DNA of 64,000 nucleotides from Symmetrospora coprosmae (lineage: Eukaryota; Basidiomycota; Cystobasidiomycetes; Symmetrosporaceae), in contig VUYT01000023.1 of the NCBI GenBank assembly GCA_008802785.1, forward strand, positions 1 through 64,000, read 5' to 3'. This document shows positions 46,480 to 57,200 of the stretch, one piece after another; within the stretch, counting starts at the first letter, position 1; each line of letters opens with the position of its first letter. The notes under the pieces are model-generated. The model saw only the letters and a list, made by a program, of their open reading frames with translations. It ran no database searches and had not been told where the DNA came from. Position numbers and translations under genes: made by a program.

Positions 46480-48214
46480 ATGCTCGCTCTCATCGGCACC
46501 CGGCGATGCGGGCCCCGCCTTGTTCGGGTCACGCCGAACATGCTCAAGGCGTCTTCATCGAGACCCGGCCGCGCACTGCTGTCCACCACTACAGGCAGTG
46601 ACAGTGCTTCCGAAACAAACGAGCTTCCATCCATCCAGCGCGTGACTGTGTTTGGGGCCGGTAAGCCATGGCCTGGCGTACCGGGACCAGCGCCTGGCGG
46701 ACCACTGACTTCGGCTCTCTTGACTGCGCGTGCGACACCAAGGCCTGATGGGAGCTGGCATCGCTCAGGTTGCTGCTCAGCATGGTGTAAAGGTAGGCTG
46801 AGTTTCCCGTCGGTCTATTGCGGGAGAGCACCGAGCGCTTCCGGCATTCCCGGACATCGTGTCTTGATCTCCGCACTGGATGCCAACAAAGCTGACAGCG
46901 AGGCAACAGGTCGTTCTGACGGACGTCTCGGACTCGGCCATTGCGAACGGCCGCAAGATCATTGAAAAGTCACTCACGCGCGTCGCTCGCAAAGCCCACC
47001 CTGATTCCGAGGAGGACCAGCGGAGCCTCGTCGAGCGCACATTCGCCAACCTCGTCACCACTACAAACTCGGAGGAGGCCGTCTCTGACGCAGATCTCGT
47101 CATCGAAGCTATTGTAGAGAACATCAAGGTGAAACGGCAACTTTTCGGCAAGCTCGATGGCATCGCACCCGCCAAGACCATCTTTGCGACAAATACAAGC
47201 TCGCTGTCCGTCACGGAGATTGCGTCATCCACCAGCGAGGAGCGTCAAGCTAGCTTTGCTGGCCTTCACTAGTGGGTCAAGGCGCTCATTCAGAGATAGC
47301 CGGCCGACTGCTGACCTTTTCTATCCAGCTTCAACCCAGTACGTGACAAGCACGTCGACATGGTCCTCTAGCGTTCCTGTGGGAGCGCAGCTCACATGGG
47401 TCCCACCCATGCACATAGGTGCCGCAGATGAAGCTCGTCGAGGTGATCCGGACAGCCAAGACGACCGATGCTGCCTTTGACCAGCTTCTCGAGCTCTCCA
47501 AGAGGATGAGGAAGATCCCGGTCTCGTGTCTCGACAAACCGGGGTGAGCGTCGTGATGCGCTCCTCTTTGTTGATGACGATTGGCTGATACAAGTCCTCA
47601 CAAGCTTCATTGTGAATCGCCTTCTCGTCCCGTACATGCTTGACGCGCTCAGACTGGTCGAGCGGGGCGAGGCGACGCCAGAGGATGTTGACACGGCGAT
47701 GAAGCTCGGTGCAGGTGGGATTGCACGCCCTACATGATGCATGATTGTGAACTCACATCTGTCAGTTCCCCTGTGTCCCATCGCCTGTCTGCCAGGCATG
47801 CCTATGGGACCGTGAGTGGCACTTGGGGTATCGTAAGTGAGGGGGAGCCCGCACGGCTGACAGCTGCATCATCTCTGTCATCAGCTTTGAGCTGTCTGAC
47901 TATGTCGGGTTGGACACGCTCAAGGTGGGCAGTCTGTGTTTAGTGTCATCTTACCGGGTGTTTGTCCTCTCTGACACGCGGGATCTACAGAACATTGCCG
48001 ATGGCTGGCGAGCGAGCCGAGTTTCAACTGGCGAGGTGGGTGCTGATGTGCTGTGCCATGTCTCAAGGAAGTGACTTGATGCTGGCCTGTTCTGTCTGAC
48101 CCGTCTCTTGTGCAGATGAGCGCCGAGACTGTTGCGGCGGTGAGCATCCTGGACGAGAAGGTGGCAGCTGGACGGCTCGGGCGCAAGACGGGCGAAGGTT
48201 TTTTCAAGTATTGA
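46480..48214 (+). CDS. HADH: 3-hydroxyacyl-CoA dehydrogenase, mitochondrial type
   Basis: NAD-dependent oxidation of 3-hydroxyacyl-CoA in short-chain beta-oxidation. Ten exons: 46480-46660, 46743-46792, 46910-47271, 47329-47338, 47419-47543, 47605-47714, 47796-47811, 47885-47924, 47991-48035, 48116-48214; 345 aa. The N-terminal ~50 residues are Arg/Ser/Thr-rich without acids, like a mitochondrial presequence. NAD fold: [19 protein letters not shown]; catalytic region [15 protein letters not shown] and [20 protein letters not shown] (His/Glu pair); C-terminal domain [50 protein letters not shown]. No peroxisomal SKL-type end. Exon 4 (10 nt) encodes FNP next to the catalytic His, and exon 7 is 16 nt; both are required for the conserved protein. 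Confidence 0.93.
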
Positions 48215-48436
48215 TGGATGGACGAGTCAGAGTGTGCAGCCGTAACCGAACTCATTGCACGCACTCGTGTCCTGTTTCGATGATGTTCGGAATGCAATGC
48301 CCATCGGTGTGATTTGACCGGTGTGGGCTGTCCCCCCTGCCCGCGATGCTCGGCGATCCCGCAGAACGATGGCCGAGCTTCTTGGTTGCTCCTCTTCTTC
48401 CTTCGAACAACTACTAGTAGAGCAGCACAGTTGAAG

Positions 48437-49873
48437 ATGGCACCTGGTCCAGGAATTGAGATGGTGAATGCGATGCAGCACGGCCGGACAGCTGCGACCG
48501 CCAATGGCAACGGCAGCGAGATTGCCAACCTCGAGCACAACGGCGGCGACGAGATGCGCCAGAGGAAGAAGGCAGTCAAGGAACAACAGCAGCCATTGGC
48601 CAACGGCGGAGACGACGAAGACGAGCTCGACTTTGACGTCGACATCGCAGGCCACCACGCAATGCCTCAGCGTGGGTGGATCTGCATCATTTGATGATGG
48701 CGACGATGCTCTCGGCCGAGGACTGACAGTGGTGGCTGCCTCGCAGATCCCATCGCAATGGGCGTCGAGAAGGAGCTGGTGCGTGCAGCAGAGCATTGCA
48801 GGACATCAGTGACATCCAGCGTGTGCTGATGCTGGCGTGTGACGATGCTTCCACTTCCCTCCCGTGCTGGCTTCTCGCCCGCATCGCCATCTCAGCACAA
48901 ACCACGTGAGCACCTTTCGCTCCACACCGACGCCTATCTCCGCAATTCTCGCATATACATAGATCCCAACACTGACTCTTGCTGCATCTGCTGATCCCCC
49001 ATCTGCCCTCGTTCTCGACACGGCAGACCTACCGCGGGCTAACCTCGCCGTGACACGCGAGTGCCCTTTCGGCTCGACCAAGAACGGATGGGCGAAACAG
49101 CACAAGAACTACTCGACTCTCGAACAGCACTGCCTGTTCTTCGACCCAGATGCGGATGGCGTCATCTGGCCGGTGCGTTATCATCGATCATGCCTAGCGA
49201 AGTGACTTGATTGACTGATGCATCTTACCACACAGACCGACACCTTCAGAGGACTCTGGCAGCTCGGCTACCCCTTCTGGCTGATTGTGTCTGCAACCGT
49301 CATCATCCACACTGGGTTCTCGTGGTTCTCCTCCGACGCGTGGATCCTGCCAGACCCCTTCTTCCGCCTGAAAGTCAAGCAGATGCACAGGTCAAAGCAC
49401 GGAAGCGACACGCACGTCTTTGACCAGGAAGGCCGATTCCACCCCCAGCTCTTCGAGAACATCTTTACAAAGTACGACAAGGAGAACAAGGGTGGATTGA
49501 CCTTCATGGATGGCATGCGCATGCTGGTGGGTCTCGACCATCTTGTCGCCCTCAAGTCTTCGTAGACGCTGACTGCATTACACGCCTATCGTGTGCTGGC
49601 AGTATGGCAATAGAGTCGTGGCAGATTTCGCGGGGATGCGTCAGTGCTCGCGCTCTGCATTCTGCTCTGCTCTCTCATACGGTCCTGACACCTGTTTCTA
49701 CGCATCTCCCAGTCGCCGGCTTCATCGAGTGGCTCCTCACCTACTTCCTCATCGCAAATGAGGAAGGCCTGTGTATGAAGGAGGACCTGCGCAAATGCTA
49801 CGATGGCTCTATCTTCTTTGAGAAAACCAATAGCAAGGACAATCATCCAGTCATCAGGAACGACATCAAGTAG
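48437..49873 (+). CDS. Caleosin (calcium-binding, haem peroxygenase family)
   Basis: Lipid-droplet-associated EF-hand protein; plant and fungal caleosins have peroxygenase activity. Five exons: 48437-48671, 49027-49172, 49236-49526, 49603-49639, 49713-49873; 289 aa. The N-terminal ~80 residues are hydrophilic and unconserved. The core starts LEQHCLFFDPDADGVIWPTD (haem-type His then EF-hand), TFRGLWQLGYPFWLIVSATV (start of the amphipathic/hydrophobic segment), then FRLKVKQMHRSKHGSDTHVF (second conserved His), FENIFTKYDKENKGGLTF, and a C-terminal EWLLTYFLIANEEGLCMKED. The first intron is long for this genome (355 bp) and could hide an exon. It is on the same strand as HADH; a diverged copy of its 3' end occurs at 51147-51352. 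Confidence 0.88.
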
Positions 49874-50050
49874 GGGTCCGCAAATGCGCAGCAGTCTTCT
49901 CGCATGTCATACTCTTCCATAATAATGATTCAGCTGTAGAGGCATTGCTCTGGAGCTGCAAAGTAATCCTCTGTACCTCTCGCATTCGCTCGTAAGACGC
50001 CTTTGGCTTACTTGCAAGGCAATTGACTGCGACCGTTGCTCGTACACGCC
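49850..50050 (+). repeat. Direct repeat copy 1: caleosin 3' end and downstream flank
   Basis: From the last caleosin codons (AGGAACGACATCAAG) through ~180 bp of 3' flank. Shared blocks with 51147-51352 include TCTCGCATGTC, GTAATCCTCTG and TCGTAAGACGC in the same order and orientation. Confidence 0.75.
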
Positions 50051-50217
50051 GGCGCGAGATGATCCGGTCAACAACGAGTTGATGACTCCCACTGCAAAGA
50101 TTGTAGGCGAACAACGCTGTGCTAGGTGAGACTGAGAGAAATTGCTTTCAGTATGAAGGAGCTCAATGGAGTGTGTGGTGAGGGAAATGAAGAGTCATGA
50201 ATTGGAGCGGCACGAGC

Positions 50218-50944
50218 TTAAGCCTCTTGAGCCTGGCCCTCGATGTTGGCAGTCTGCTCGTCCTCCGAGTCGGGCTCCCTCTCCACAAATTCGAGGCCCG
50301 AGTCCGAGGAATCGGGCTCCTCCTCCTCCATGGCGTCTCTTTCGCCCTCAGCCGAGTCGTCCGAGACGTATTCGTCGTTGCCGAGCTTGCCCTGGGCCAA
50401 GGCGACGGCATCCTGGAAGTAAGCCAGGGAGCAGCAGGCCTGCGGGAATAGGCGGTGTTAGCAGAAGACTTGTGTGCGTAAGACTGCAGAGAACCAGCTT
50501 ATGCACCTCAGGAAGGGGCTCCTCCTTGATGCGAGGATCTGGAAGGTTGTTCTTCTCGGCCCTGGCCATGAAGCGCAGGGAGTACGCGCGGTCGCTCAGA
50601 ACCTTGAGCACTTCCATCGGCGCCCCGCCATTGACCGCCTCGCCCTTGATAAGGCCTTCAAAGAGGTCGACTGCCTTCTCTGACAGCTCTTTGCCTTTGT
50701 CGAGGGCGGAGCGGATGAACTGGCCGTGGGCGTGGTGACAGTAGATGATGCCCTGCTGGAGCGGGAAGGCGGCAGTAAATAGGTCCGAGCTGTGCAGGAA
50801 GCGAGCCAGACGGTAGGTGAGCGTGCCGTTGAAGCGCTCGTCCAGCGTTGCGAGTGCTCGGACGAGGTTGTCAAAGCGCTCTCGTGGCATGGCGACGACG
50901 ACGACGGCGTCCTGCCTGTCGCGCGCGCTGGGGGCGTTGTCCAT
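50218..50944 (-). CDS. Unknown protein with acidic C-terminal tail
   Basis: Two exons on the minus strand, 50507-50944 and 50218-50439; 219 aa. N-terminal half is helical-looking (FDNLVRALATLDERFNGTLT, YRLARFLHSSDLFTAAF, then IRSALDKGKELSEKAVDLFE). The C-terminal ~50 residues are strongly acidic (EEEEPDSSDSGLEFVEREPD). The intron keeps phase and joins EEPLPE to ACCSLAYFQDA. No family recognised. It sits between two ~200-bp direct repeats that carry the caleosin 3' end. Confidence 0.6.
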
Positions 50945-51748
50945 CTCGAAAGGGGAACAAGGGCTGATGCGAGCGGGAAGGGGACGAGATGAAATGAGAT
51001 TTGTACGACTGTGTGCAGATGAATGCTCTGATATGACTGCTGACTGCTGCTGTTGCGGAATAGGTATAGAGGGATGCAGTAACTCGGTGCTGTTTGCGAT
51101 GATAGAGACGAGTGCTTCAGAGGCATAGGGAGGGCTGCAGCGCGGTCTTCAGGAACGACATCGATATCAAGGAGGGATCCGCAATTGTCCCTAGCAGTTT
51201 TCTCGCATGTCGTATCCCCCCGTCCGTAATGATCTAGCTGCGAATTGCATTGCACTCGAGCTGCACGGTAATCCTCTGCACCGCTCGCAATCGTTCGTAA
51301 GACGCTGTTGCTGATTAACTTGTAAGGACACTGATTGGCGTTGGTCGTACATGGCGCGATACTTAGGTCTCGGAAGCTCGGCGACCCTCGCGAGATCGCG
51401 CTCGCGAGACGACCGCAATCTCGAGCGCGTTGCACCTCCCTGTGCTCTCTGGACAAGCAGGATGAATGGCCGCGACTTGCTGCTGCCCAACGCAGAACCT
51501 TGATCGATATCAGGCAAACTGTCGAGAGTGGGCATGTAGATTGATTGCAGCAGTGTTCCATCAAGGAGCAGGGAATGAGAGAAAGAGAGCGGGGACTAAG
51601 AAGAAACGATGTACTAAGTGAAGTAAGAGAAAGCAAGGGCAACAAGCGACGACGGTAACGACAACTACAGACGGACTCCTTCGGTGTGCGTATGGATACA
51701 GATCTTGCAGAGAGCAGGCGTTGCGATGGCAATGGGCGCCATGGCTCT
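50945..51748. other. Intergenic, holds the second caleosin-end repeat
   Basis: About 800 bp between the acidic-tail gene (start 50944) and the RNR2 stop. Apart from the repeat at 51147-51352, no gene recognised. Confidence 0.5.
51147..51352 (+). pseudogene. Direct repeat copy 2: decayed duplicate of the caleosin 3' end
   Basis: Begins TCAGGAACGACATC, matching the last caleosin codons at 49850, then continues through homologous 3' flank with many substitutions and small insertions. The upstream caleosin coding sequence is not present, so only the tail of a former duplicate survives. Confidence 0.7.
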
Positions 51749-53661
51749 CTAGAAGTCGGCGTCGACGGAGAAAGCATGGCTGTCCACCTTGACATCTGCG
51801 TCGCGGCCAATCGATGAGTTGACTCCGGCTGTTGGTGCAAAGCAAGACAGGTTAGCAGAGGTAGATAGTCGCAATTCTCTAAGGTGAGAAGGCGTCCATT
51901 TTGCATAATCAGATACGCGCTGTTTGTTTGAGAACAAAGGATTGTTGCGTAATCAGAAACATGTCCTGTCCCCTGACCCTTCCACCACTTTGCCACTTAG
52001 GTGGCAAAGCAGCCGAAATAGTGCAGCTCACCTTCTCGAAGAAATTCGTCTTGCCAGACAGCGAGATCATCTCCATGAAGTCGAAGGGGTTTGTGCTGTT
52101 GTAGTGCTTTGGGTTGCCGAGTGCGACGAGGAGTCGGTCGGCGACAAACTCAATGTACTGGCACATGAGCGTCTCGTTCATGCCAATGAGCTTTACGGGT
52201 AGTGCCTTTGTCAAGAACTCGCACTCAATCTCGACGGCCTGCTCAATGATGCGGAGGACCGTGTCTGGGTGCGGGCGGCGCTTGAGGTGCGAGAAGAGGA
52301 GGCAGGCAAAGTCCGTGTGCAGACCCTCGTCGCGGCAGATGAGCTCGTTCGAGAAGGTGAGTCCGGGCCTGGAAGAGATCATCCACGTGGGTAAAGGGTC
52401 AGCCTTGTGTGGCAGCGGGGATGGACAGCGACAAGCAGTGACGGCCCAGACAACCCACATGAGACCCCTCTTCTTGAGCCAGAAGATGGACGCGAACGAG
52501 CCCGAGAAGAAGATGCCCTCGACGGCGGCGAATGCGACAATGCGCTCTCCGAAGGTCGACTCCTTGTCGCTGATCCAGGTGAGTGCCCACTCTGCCTTGC
52601 GCTTGATGGCGGGCATAGTCTCGATGGCGTTGAACAGGCGAGTGCGCTCTGCCGTCTCGCGGATGTACGTGTCGATGAGGAGTGAGTAGACCTCTGCGTG
52701 GATGTTCTCACTGTGTGCGTGCACGTAGTAATTGAGGTTGCGTCAGCATGGCTCCTGAGCAGTGATGAAATGTGTCCCGCCTCGATGGCCGACCGCCAGG
52801 TGGAACACCCCGACCACGAGAGAGCGAGACAGCACAGGCAGTGCAGGACCACGCACATCATGATCTGGAAGCCGTAGAAGCAGCGTGCCTCTGCGACCTG
52901 AACCTCATTGCTGAAGCGCTCGAGCAGGTTCTCGTTGACAATGCCATCTGCCGAGGCAAAGAAGGCGAGGACGTGCTTGATAAAGTACTTTTCGTTTTCC
53001 GTCATCTTGTTCTCCCAGTCGTGCGTGTCCTTGCTCAGGTCAATCTCCTCTGCCGTCCAGAAGCTAGCCTGTGCGTGTGCGTTGACACAGGTGTGCGGGT
53101 AAGCGCGTTGTCACAAATGTGGGAGACTGTAGCCAGCCGATCGAGCGCAGACGCACCTCTGCCTTCTTGTACATCTGCCAGATCTGTGAGCAGGAGCAGG
53201 GTAGAAGGCAGCATCAGCACAGATACTCGTATTAGACATGCCTGTGTGCATGCACAGAGTTCCCCTGCACACACCTCGTGGTACTGGATGGGAAAGAGGA
53301 CGAAGCGCGATGCCGTCTCCTTCAGGAGGGGCTCCTGCGAGTCGTCCGTGATTGAGAGATCGCCGACAAATTTTGTGCGTGGTGCGACGGATGCATGCTG
53401 GAGCTTTTCACCGTTGTTCAGAGTGAGCTCGTGGTATGTCCTGCTCTGGTCCTTTGTGGACATTGTTGCCTGCATCTTGGAGAGGAGCGAAGGGGCGGCT
53501 GCGGCTGCTACTGCTGCGTCGCCGGCTGCTGCTCCCTTCTCGGCGGCTCCTTCCGAGGTGGTCGAGGCTGCCTTTGAGTTGAGGTCAAACTCGGCGAGTG
53601 CCTTTGCTGCGGCCTTTGAGGGTGTCTCCTGAGGGATGATGGATGCTGCAATGGATGCCAT
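51749..53661 (-). CDS. RNR2: Ribonucleotide reductase small subunit (R2)
   Basis: Makes dNTPs with the large subunit; carries the di-iron/tyrosyl radical site. Six exons on the minus strand: 53275-53661, 53157-53183, 52857-53068, 52459-52710, 52032-52368, 51749-51919; 461 aa. Visible: [46 protein letters not shown] (radical Tyr), [13 protein letters not shown] (E..H), [32 protein letters not shown] (E..H), [20 protein letters not shown] and the C-terminal FSVDADF that binds the large subunit. After RVSDYAK, where relatives continue straight into AGV, this copy has ~23 extra in-frame residues (51898-51830) that look like an intron: branch-like TGCTAAC and a CAACAG end, but no GT donor. The first ~60 residues are Ala/Thr-rich. 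Confidence 0.93.
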
Positions 53662-54607
53662 TGTGTGTGTGGGTGTGTGGGTGAAGTGAAGGTGGGTCGC
53701 TGAGGGCTAGCTGGCTGGTTGATCTATGGACGAGGCTTTGCAGAGGTTGTATGCTCTGCTGCGTGCTGTGTGTATGTAGATGGATGGACGTGTGTAATGA
53801 TATATGTATATCGGATGTAGTTGGAAGGGAGAAGAGAGGCAGAGAATGGGTGGATCCTCCCCTCTAAAAAGGCAGGGGGGAGGGAGACGCGTCGGCGACA
53901 ACAGCACGGGCGAAAGGGAGAAAGGGGCGTAAAGTGCGACGACGACGCGCATGCACGCGCGCGTGGATGAGACTGACAACGACGTGTAAATGGGGTGATG
54001 CGTGCTCCTCGCAATCGCGCAGTGACAGGGCGACGCGACCATCCCGGATCCTCCTCGACCTCGACGCGCCCGTCTCGCATGCCTCACCCTGGACGCGATC
54101 GACTGATGGGCATGCATGCACACATGCCACAGACACAGGCATGCAATCGTACTCGTACACATAATGCACAGTGCATCTCATCTCATCAGATTAGATCAGA
54201 TCGGATGGGGTGGGGGATGGAGATCCAGGACCTGCACATGCTACACCGCAGTTCTAGACGTCTCACTCTGCCTTGCACTCTAGCCTGCTCGATATACACA
54301 CTGCCTCGCCGCCTAGTGTTTCGCTGTGTCGCACACAACGCTCCTGCTGCAGCCACGCCGCATGCTGACCGTCCAAGGCGAAGCTTGACTGCGCCCGTTA
54401 GTGCCCGTAGACCACCCCGTCGGAAGGCTGGCCAGTGCTGTACCATGCTCGCCTGCCGAAGCGCGTGCGATCACAGGTCTGTGCGGCCCGTGAAAGGAAT
54501 CGTGCTCGTGAGCAGATTGGGGTGATAGTCCAGCTCGGTGGCCTAAAGGGCGGGAATAGTCTCCCGGGGTGAAGACCTCCCATGAGCAGGAAGTGCGCGT
54601 GGAAACA
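53662..54607. other. RNR2 promoter and intergenic region
   Basis: About 950 bp upstream of RNR2, adjoining the DUS1 3' end. Simple sequence includes TGTGTGTGGGTGTG next to the RNR2 ATG and ACGCGCGCGTGG at ~53955. ATCAGATTAGATCAGATCGG repeats lie at 54184-54203. No gene recognised. Confidence 0.5.
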
Positions 54608-57013
54608 CTACGCGGGACTGGCAACCTCCTCTGCAGAGGCTGCCTCGACTTTGTCGCCATCATTCAGACTACCAGCGACCAGACCCTGCCGTCCCTTTTG
54701 CCGCTTCGCCTCCTTCTTGGCCAGAGCGTCGGCCTTTTGCTTCTGCGCCCGTGCCTTCTTGGCCTCCTTTGCCTGCTTCCGCGCCTCTGCCTTTGCAGCC
54801 TCCTTGCGCTCCTTGCCCAGATGCGCCTCGCACGGCTCGGCGTCCGCGTCATTCTGCGTTGCCAAAGTGCAGCAAACGCGGCAGACGCGCCGGACGCACT
54901 TTTGCGCCGCAGCGGACCCTTTGCACTGTGGGCATTGGACAGTCTGTGGGAGCAGCTGCACGCCGGGCGGGAGCTCCGTCTTTGCCTTCTTGACAGTTTC
55001 GTTGCCGTCTGTAGGCAGCGTTATTGCAGTCAGCCTTGGCCGCGACAGATGGCCCAAGAACCGCAAGACGCACCACCGAGGGCGACCCCTTCATGCTGCA
55101 CAGAATCGAGACCCCGCTTCTTCAGATTGACACTTGCAGCCTCCGTCTCGCTCAAGGGCCGCATGCATGGCTGGCAGTGCGAATACGGAATGCTGCGGCT
55201 GTCTTGCGTTTCTGGCAGCGCAACCTTGGGATCCGTGGTAAGCTGGCCGCTCGCAAAGTCGGCCTGAGAATCGGGGCAAGGCATCCCACATCAGTCCGGA
55301 TCATCTCGTAGTGGTATGCTCCAGCCCACGCCGCCCGTCCCTCACCTCGAGTTTCCTGCCCAGCTTCTCGGTCAGCTCGACATACTTTGCAATGACCTCC
55401 TTGAACTCCTCCGTCCCGTCGGAAAGGCTCGAGATCCTCGAGAGCGCGTCCCGCACATCAATGTGATGGCCCGCGTTGAAGACGGGCTTCCACATCCGGA
55501 AAAGGTGCGCCTTGACGGCCGACAGCGCCGTCTCAGTCTCGAGGCCAGCCACGATAGTGAGGTACTCGAGTGATAGCTGCACGATGGGGTAGTAGGCGAC
55601 CGTGGCACGATCGACTTTGAAGCGATTGTCGATGATGTCGAGCGCCGCTAGCAGCTCGGCTGGCAGTTGTGAGCGGAAGGTCTGCGCCTGAGACCGGTTG
55701 AGCGGCTCGAATAAGGCCGGGTTGTACAGATTTCCCTCGGCGGACATGATGCCGTCTGCTTTCGTCTCCTCAAGACAGCGGCTGATGTCTTCATGCGTGA
55801 GGATGTTGCCGTTCGCGAACAGTGGGACCGAGACGGCTTCCCTCACTTTGCGGATCTTGTTCCTGCAGGCCGGGCGCGGGTTGGGCAGGGGCTGTCAGGC
55901 CTCGCGCGCAAAATACGAGGGGACGTGTGCGCCCTCACCAGTCGGCCAGCCCTGTCAATTGCCCTTTCTGGTCTCGCGTACGCCCGTGCAGGGTGAGGAT
56001 CTGAGCTCCTGCGCCTTCGAGCATCTTGGCATAGGCGAGCGTCTTGTCTAGATCATCGTACACTCGGAACTTGGCTGTGATTGGGACAGCGAGGTTTTTG
56101 TGAAGATGACTGACTGCAGGACTCGCCGTGTCAGAAGAATTGACGCGCGGATCCGCTGAAAAGCGCCGCACTCATCCGCTCAATCAGTCCCCAGTCTTCC
56201 ATGAGAAAGGCGCCGTACTGCCCTCGCTTTGCAATGCCTTGCGGGCAGCCCTGCAAAGGGTTCCGCTTAGCCGTGCCAAGTGGCTGCAAGTAGAGCCCAT
56301 CTCGCCACAGTCACGCACCAGATTGAGGTCGACCGCATCCACCTGACCAGACTCTGCTAGCCTGGTGGCGGCCTGCAAGAACGTGTCTGGGTCGTTTGCG
56401 CAGAACTGTGCGACGACGGGCCTGTCGAGCGTTTCGTGGCCTTCTTCGCCCGCGTGTAGGTCAAACTGCTCCTTCCTGTAGCGCGAGTTCTGCGGGTTTG
56501 CAAAGAGTGCGGCGTGTATCATGGGAGTGTAGGCGACGCTCGAGCCGTGCAGTCGCGAGAGGATTCGCCAGGCCTGCGGATGAAGTCACGCCAACTGTGA
56601 GAGTGGACTACGGTGTTGAGTACGGGCGGCGGAGGTCCAGACTGACGAGCTCGGACTGGTCGACCATGGGCTGGGACGGCGAAAGAGGTTTCAGCTGCTG
56701 GCATTTACTAGCGGGAGCCAAAGGGTGTCTCAGTGGGGAGAATTAAACCGACTGCGACGATGAACCTAGGCGAGCCCATGCTCCTGAAGAGGTTCCAGCT
56801 GGTGAGCTTCTTCACGGCCGGCGGGCCCAGCGGTCGCTCAATGGCCTCTTCTGCTGCGGCGGTAGCGCCATTCCAGTCCGCGTTCAAGGCCATGGTGCCC
56901 GTGGTGGTGTATCTTGGCCGTGGGAGCGTCCTTGCAGTGCTGCAGGCCAGCCTGCGTATGGAGAACGTCGTCGTCGTCGTCGTCGCTGTTGTGCGTAAGA
57001 TGGATGGTGGCAA
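54608..57013 (-). CDS. DUS1: DUS1, tRNA-dihydrouridine(16/17) synthase
   Basis: FMN enzyme reducing U16/U17 in tRNA D-loops. Eight exons on the minus strand: 56753-57013, 56647-56670, 56319-56573, 56172-56250, 55939-56113, 55346-55862, 55077-55263, 54608-55008; 632 aa. Signatures: [75 protein letters not shown] (catalytic Cys), [40 protein letters not shown] and [12 protein letters not shown]. The C-terminal ~180 residues add a Cys-rich basic extension ([20 protein letters not shown]) and a Lys/Ala-rich helix. The first 40 residues before an internal Met (56893) are Arg/Thr/Ser-rich without acids, like a mitochondrial presequence. Exon 2 is 24 nt. Head-to-head with LCL2. Confidence 0.93.
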
Positions 57014-57200
57014 AAAAGGTCGATCGGGCAGAGGGAGAGCTGCGACAGGAACAGGGACAGGGACAGGGACAGGGTCTCCTTCAGGTCAACAACTGCGCAT
57101 AGCAGCAGCAGGCGGAGGGACAGCAGGCGGAGGGACAGCAGGCGGAGGGACAGCAGGCGGAGGGACAGCAGCAGCAAGGACGATATCAACCATCGCAATC
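57014..57200. promoter_or_regulatory. 187-bp divergent promoter of DUS1 and LCL2
   Basis: Contains two tandem arrays on the plus strand: (GGGACA)n at about 57045-57074 and four perfect 15-bp units CAGCAGGCGGAGGGA at 57106-57165, the latter ending 35 bp before the LCL2 start. Confidence 0.65.
57106..57165. repeat. Minisatellite, 4 perfect copies of a 15-bp unit
   Basis: CAGCAGGCGGAGGGA repeated four times without a change at 57106, 57121, 57136 and 57151. Perfect copies suggest recent or active expansion. Confidence 0.9.

Noticed and set aside
50596-51996. A 466-codon open frame on the minus strand running from RNR2 into the acidic-tail gene
   Set aside because: It overlaps both genes in other frames and the intergenic repeat, and shows no motif; a chance product of stop-poor DNA.
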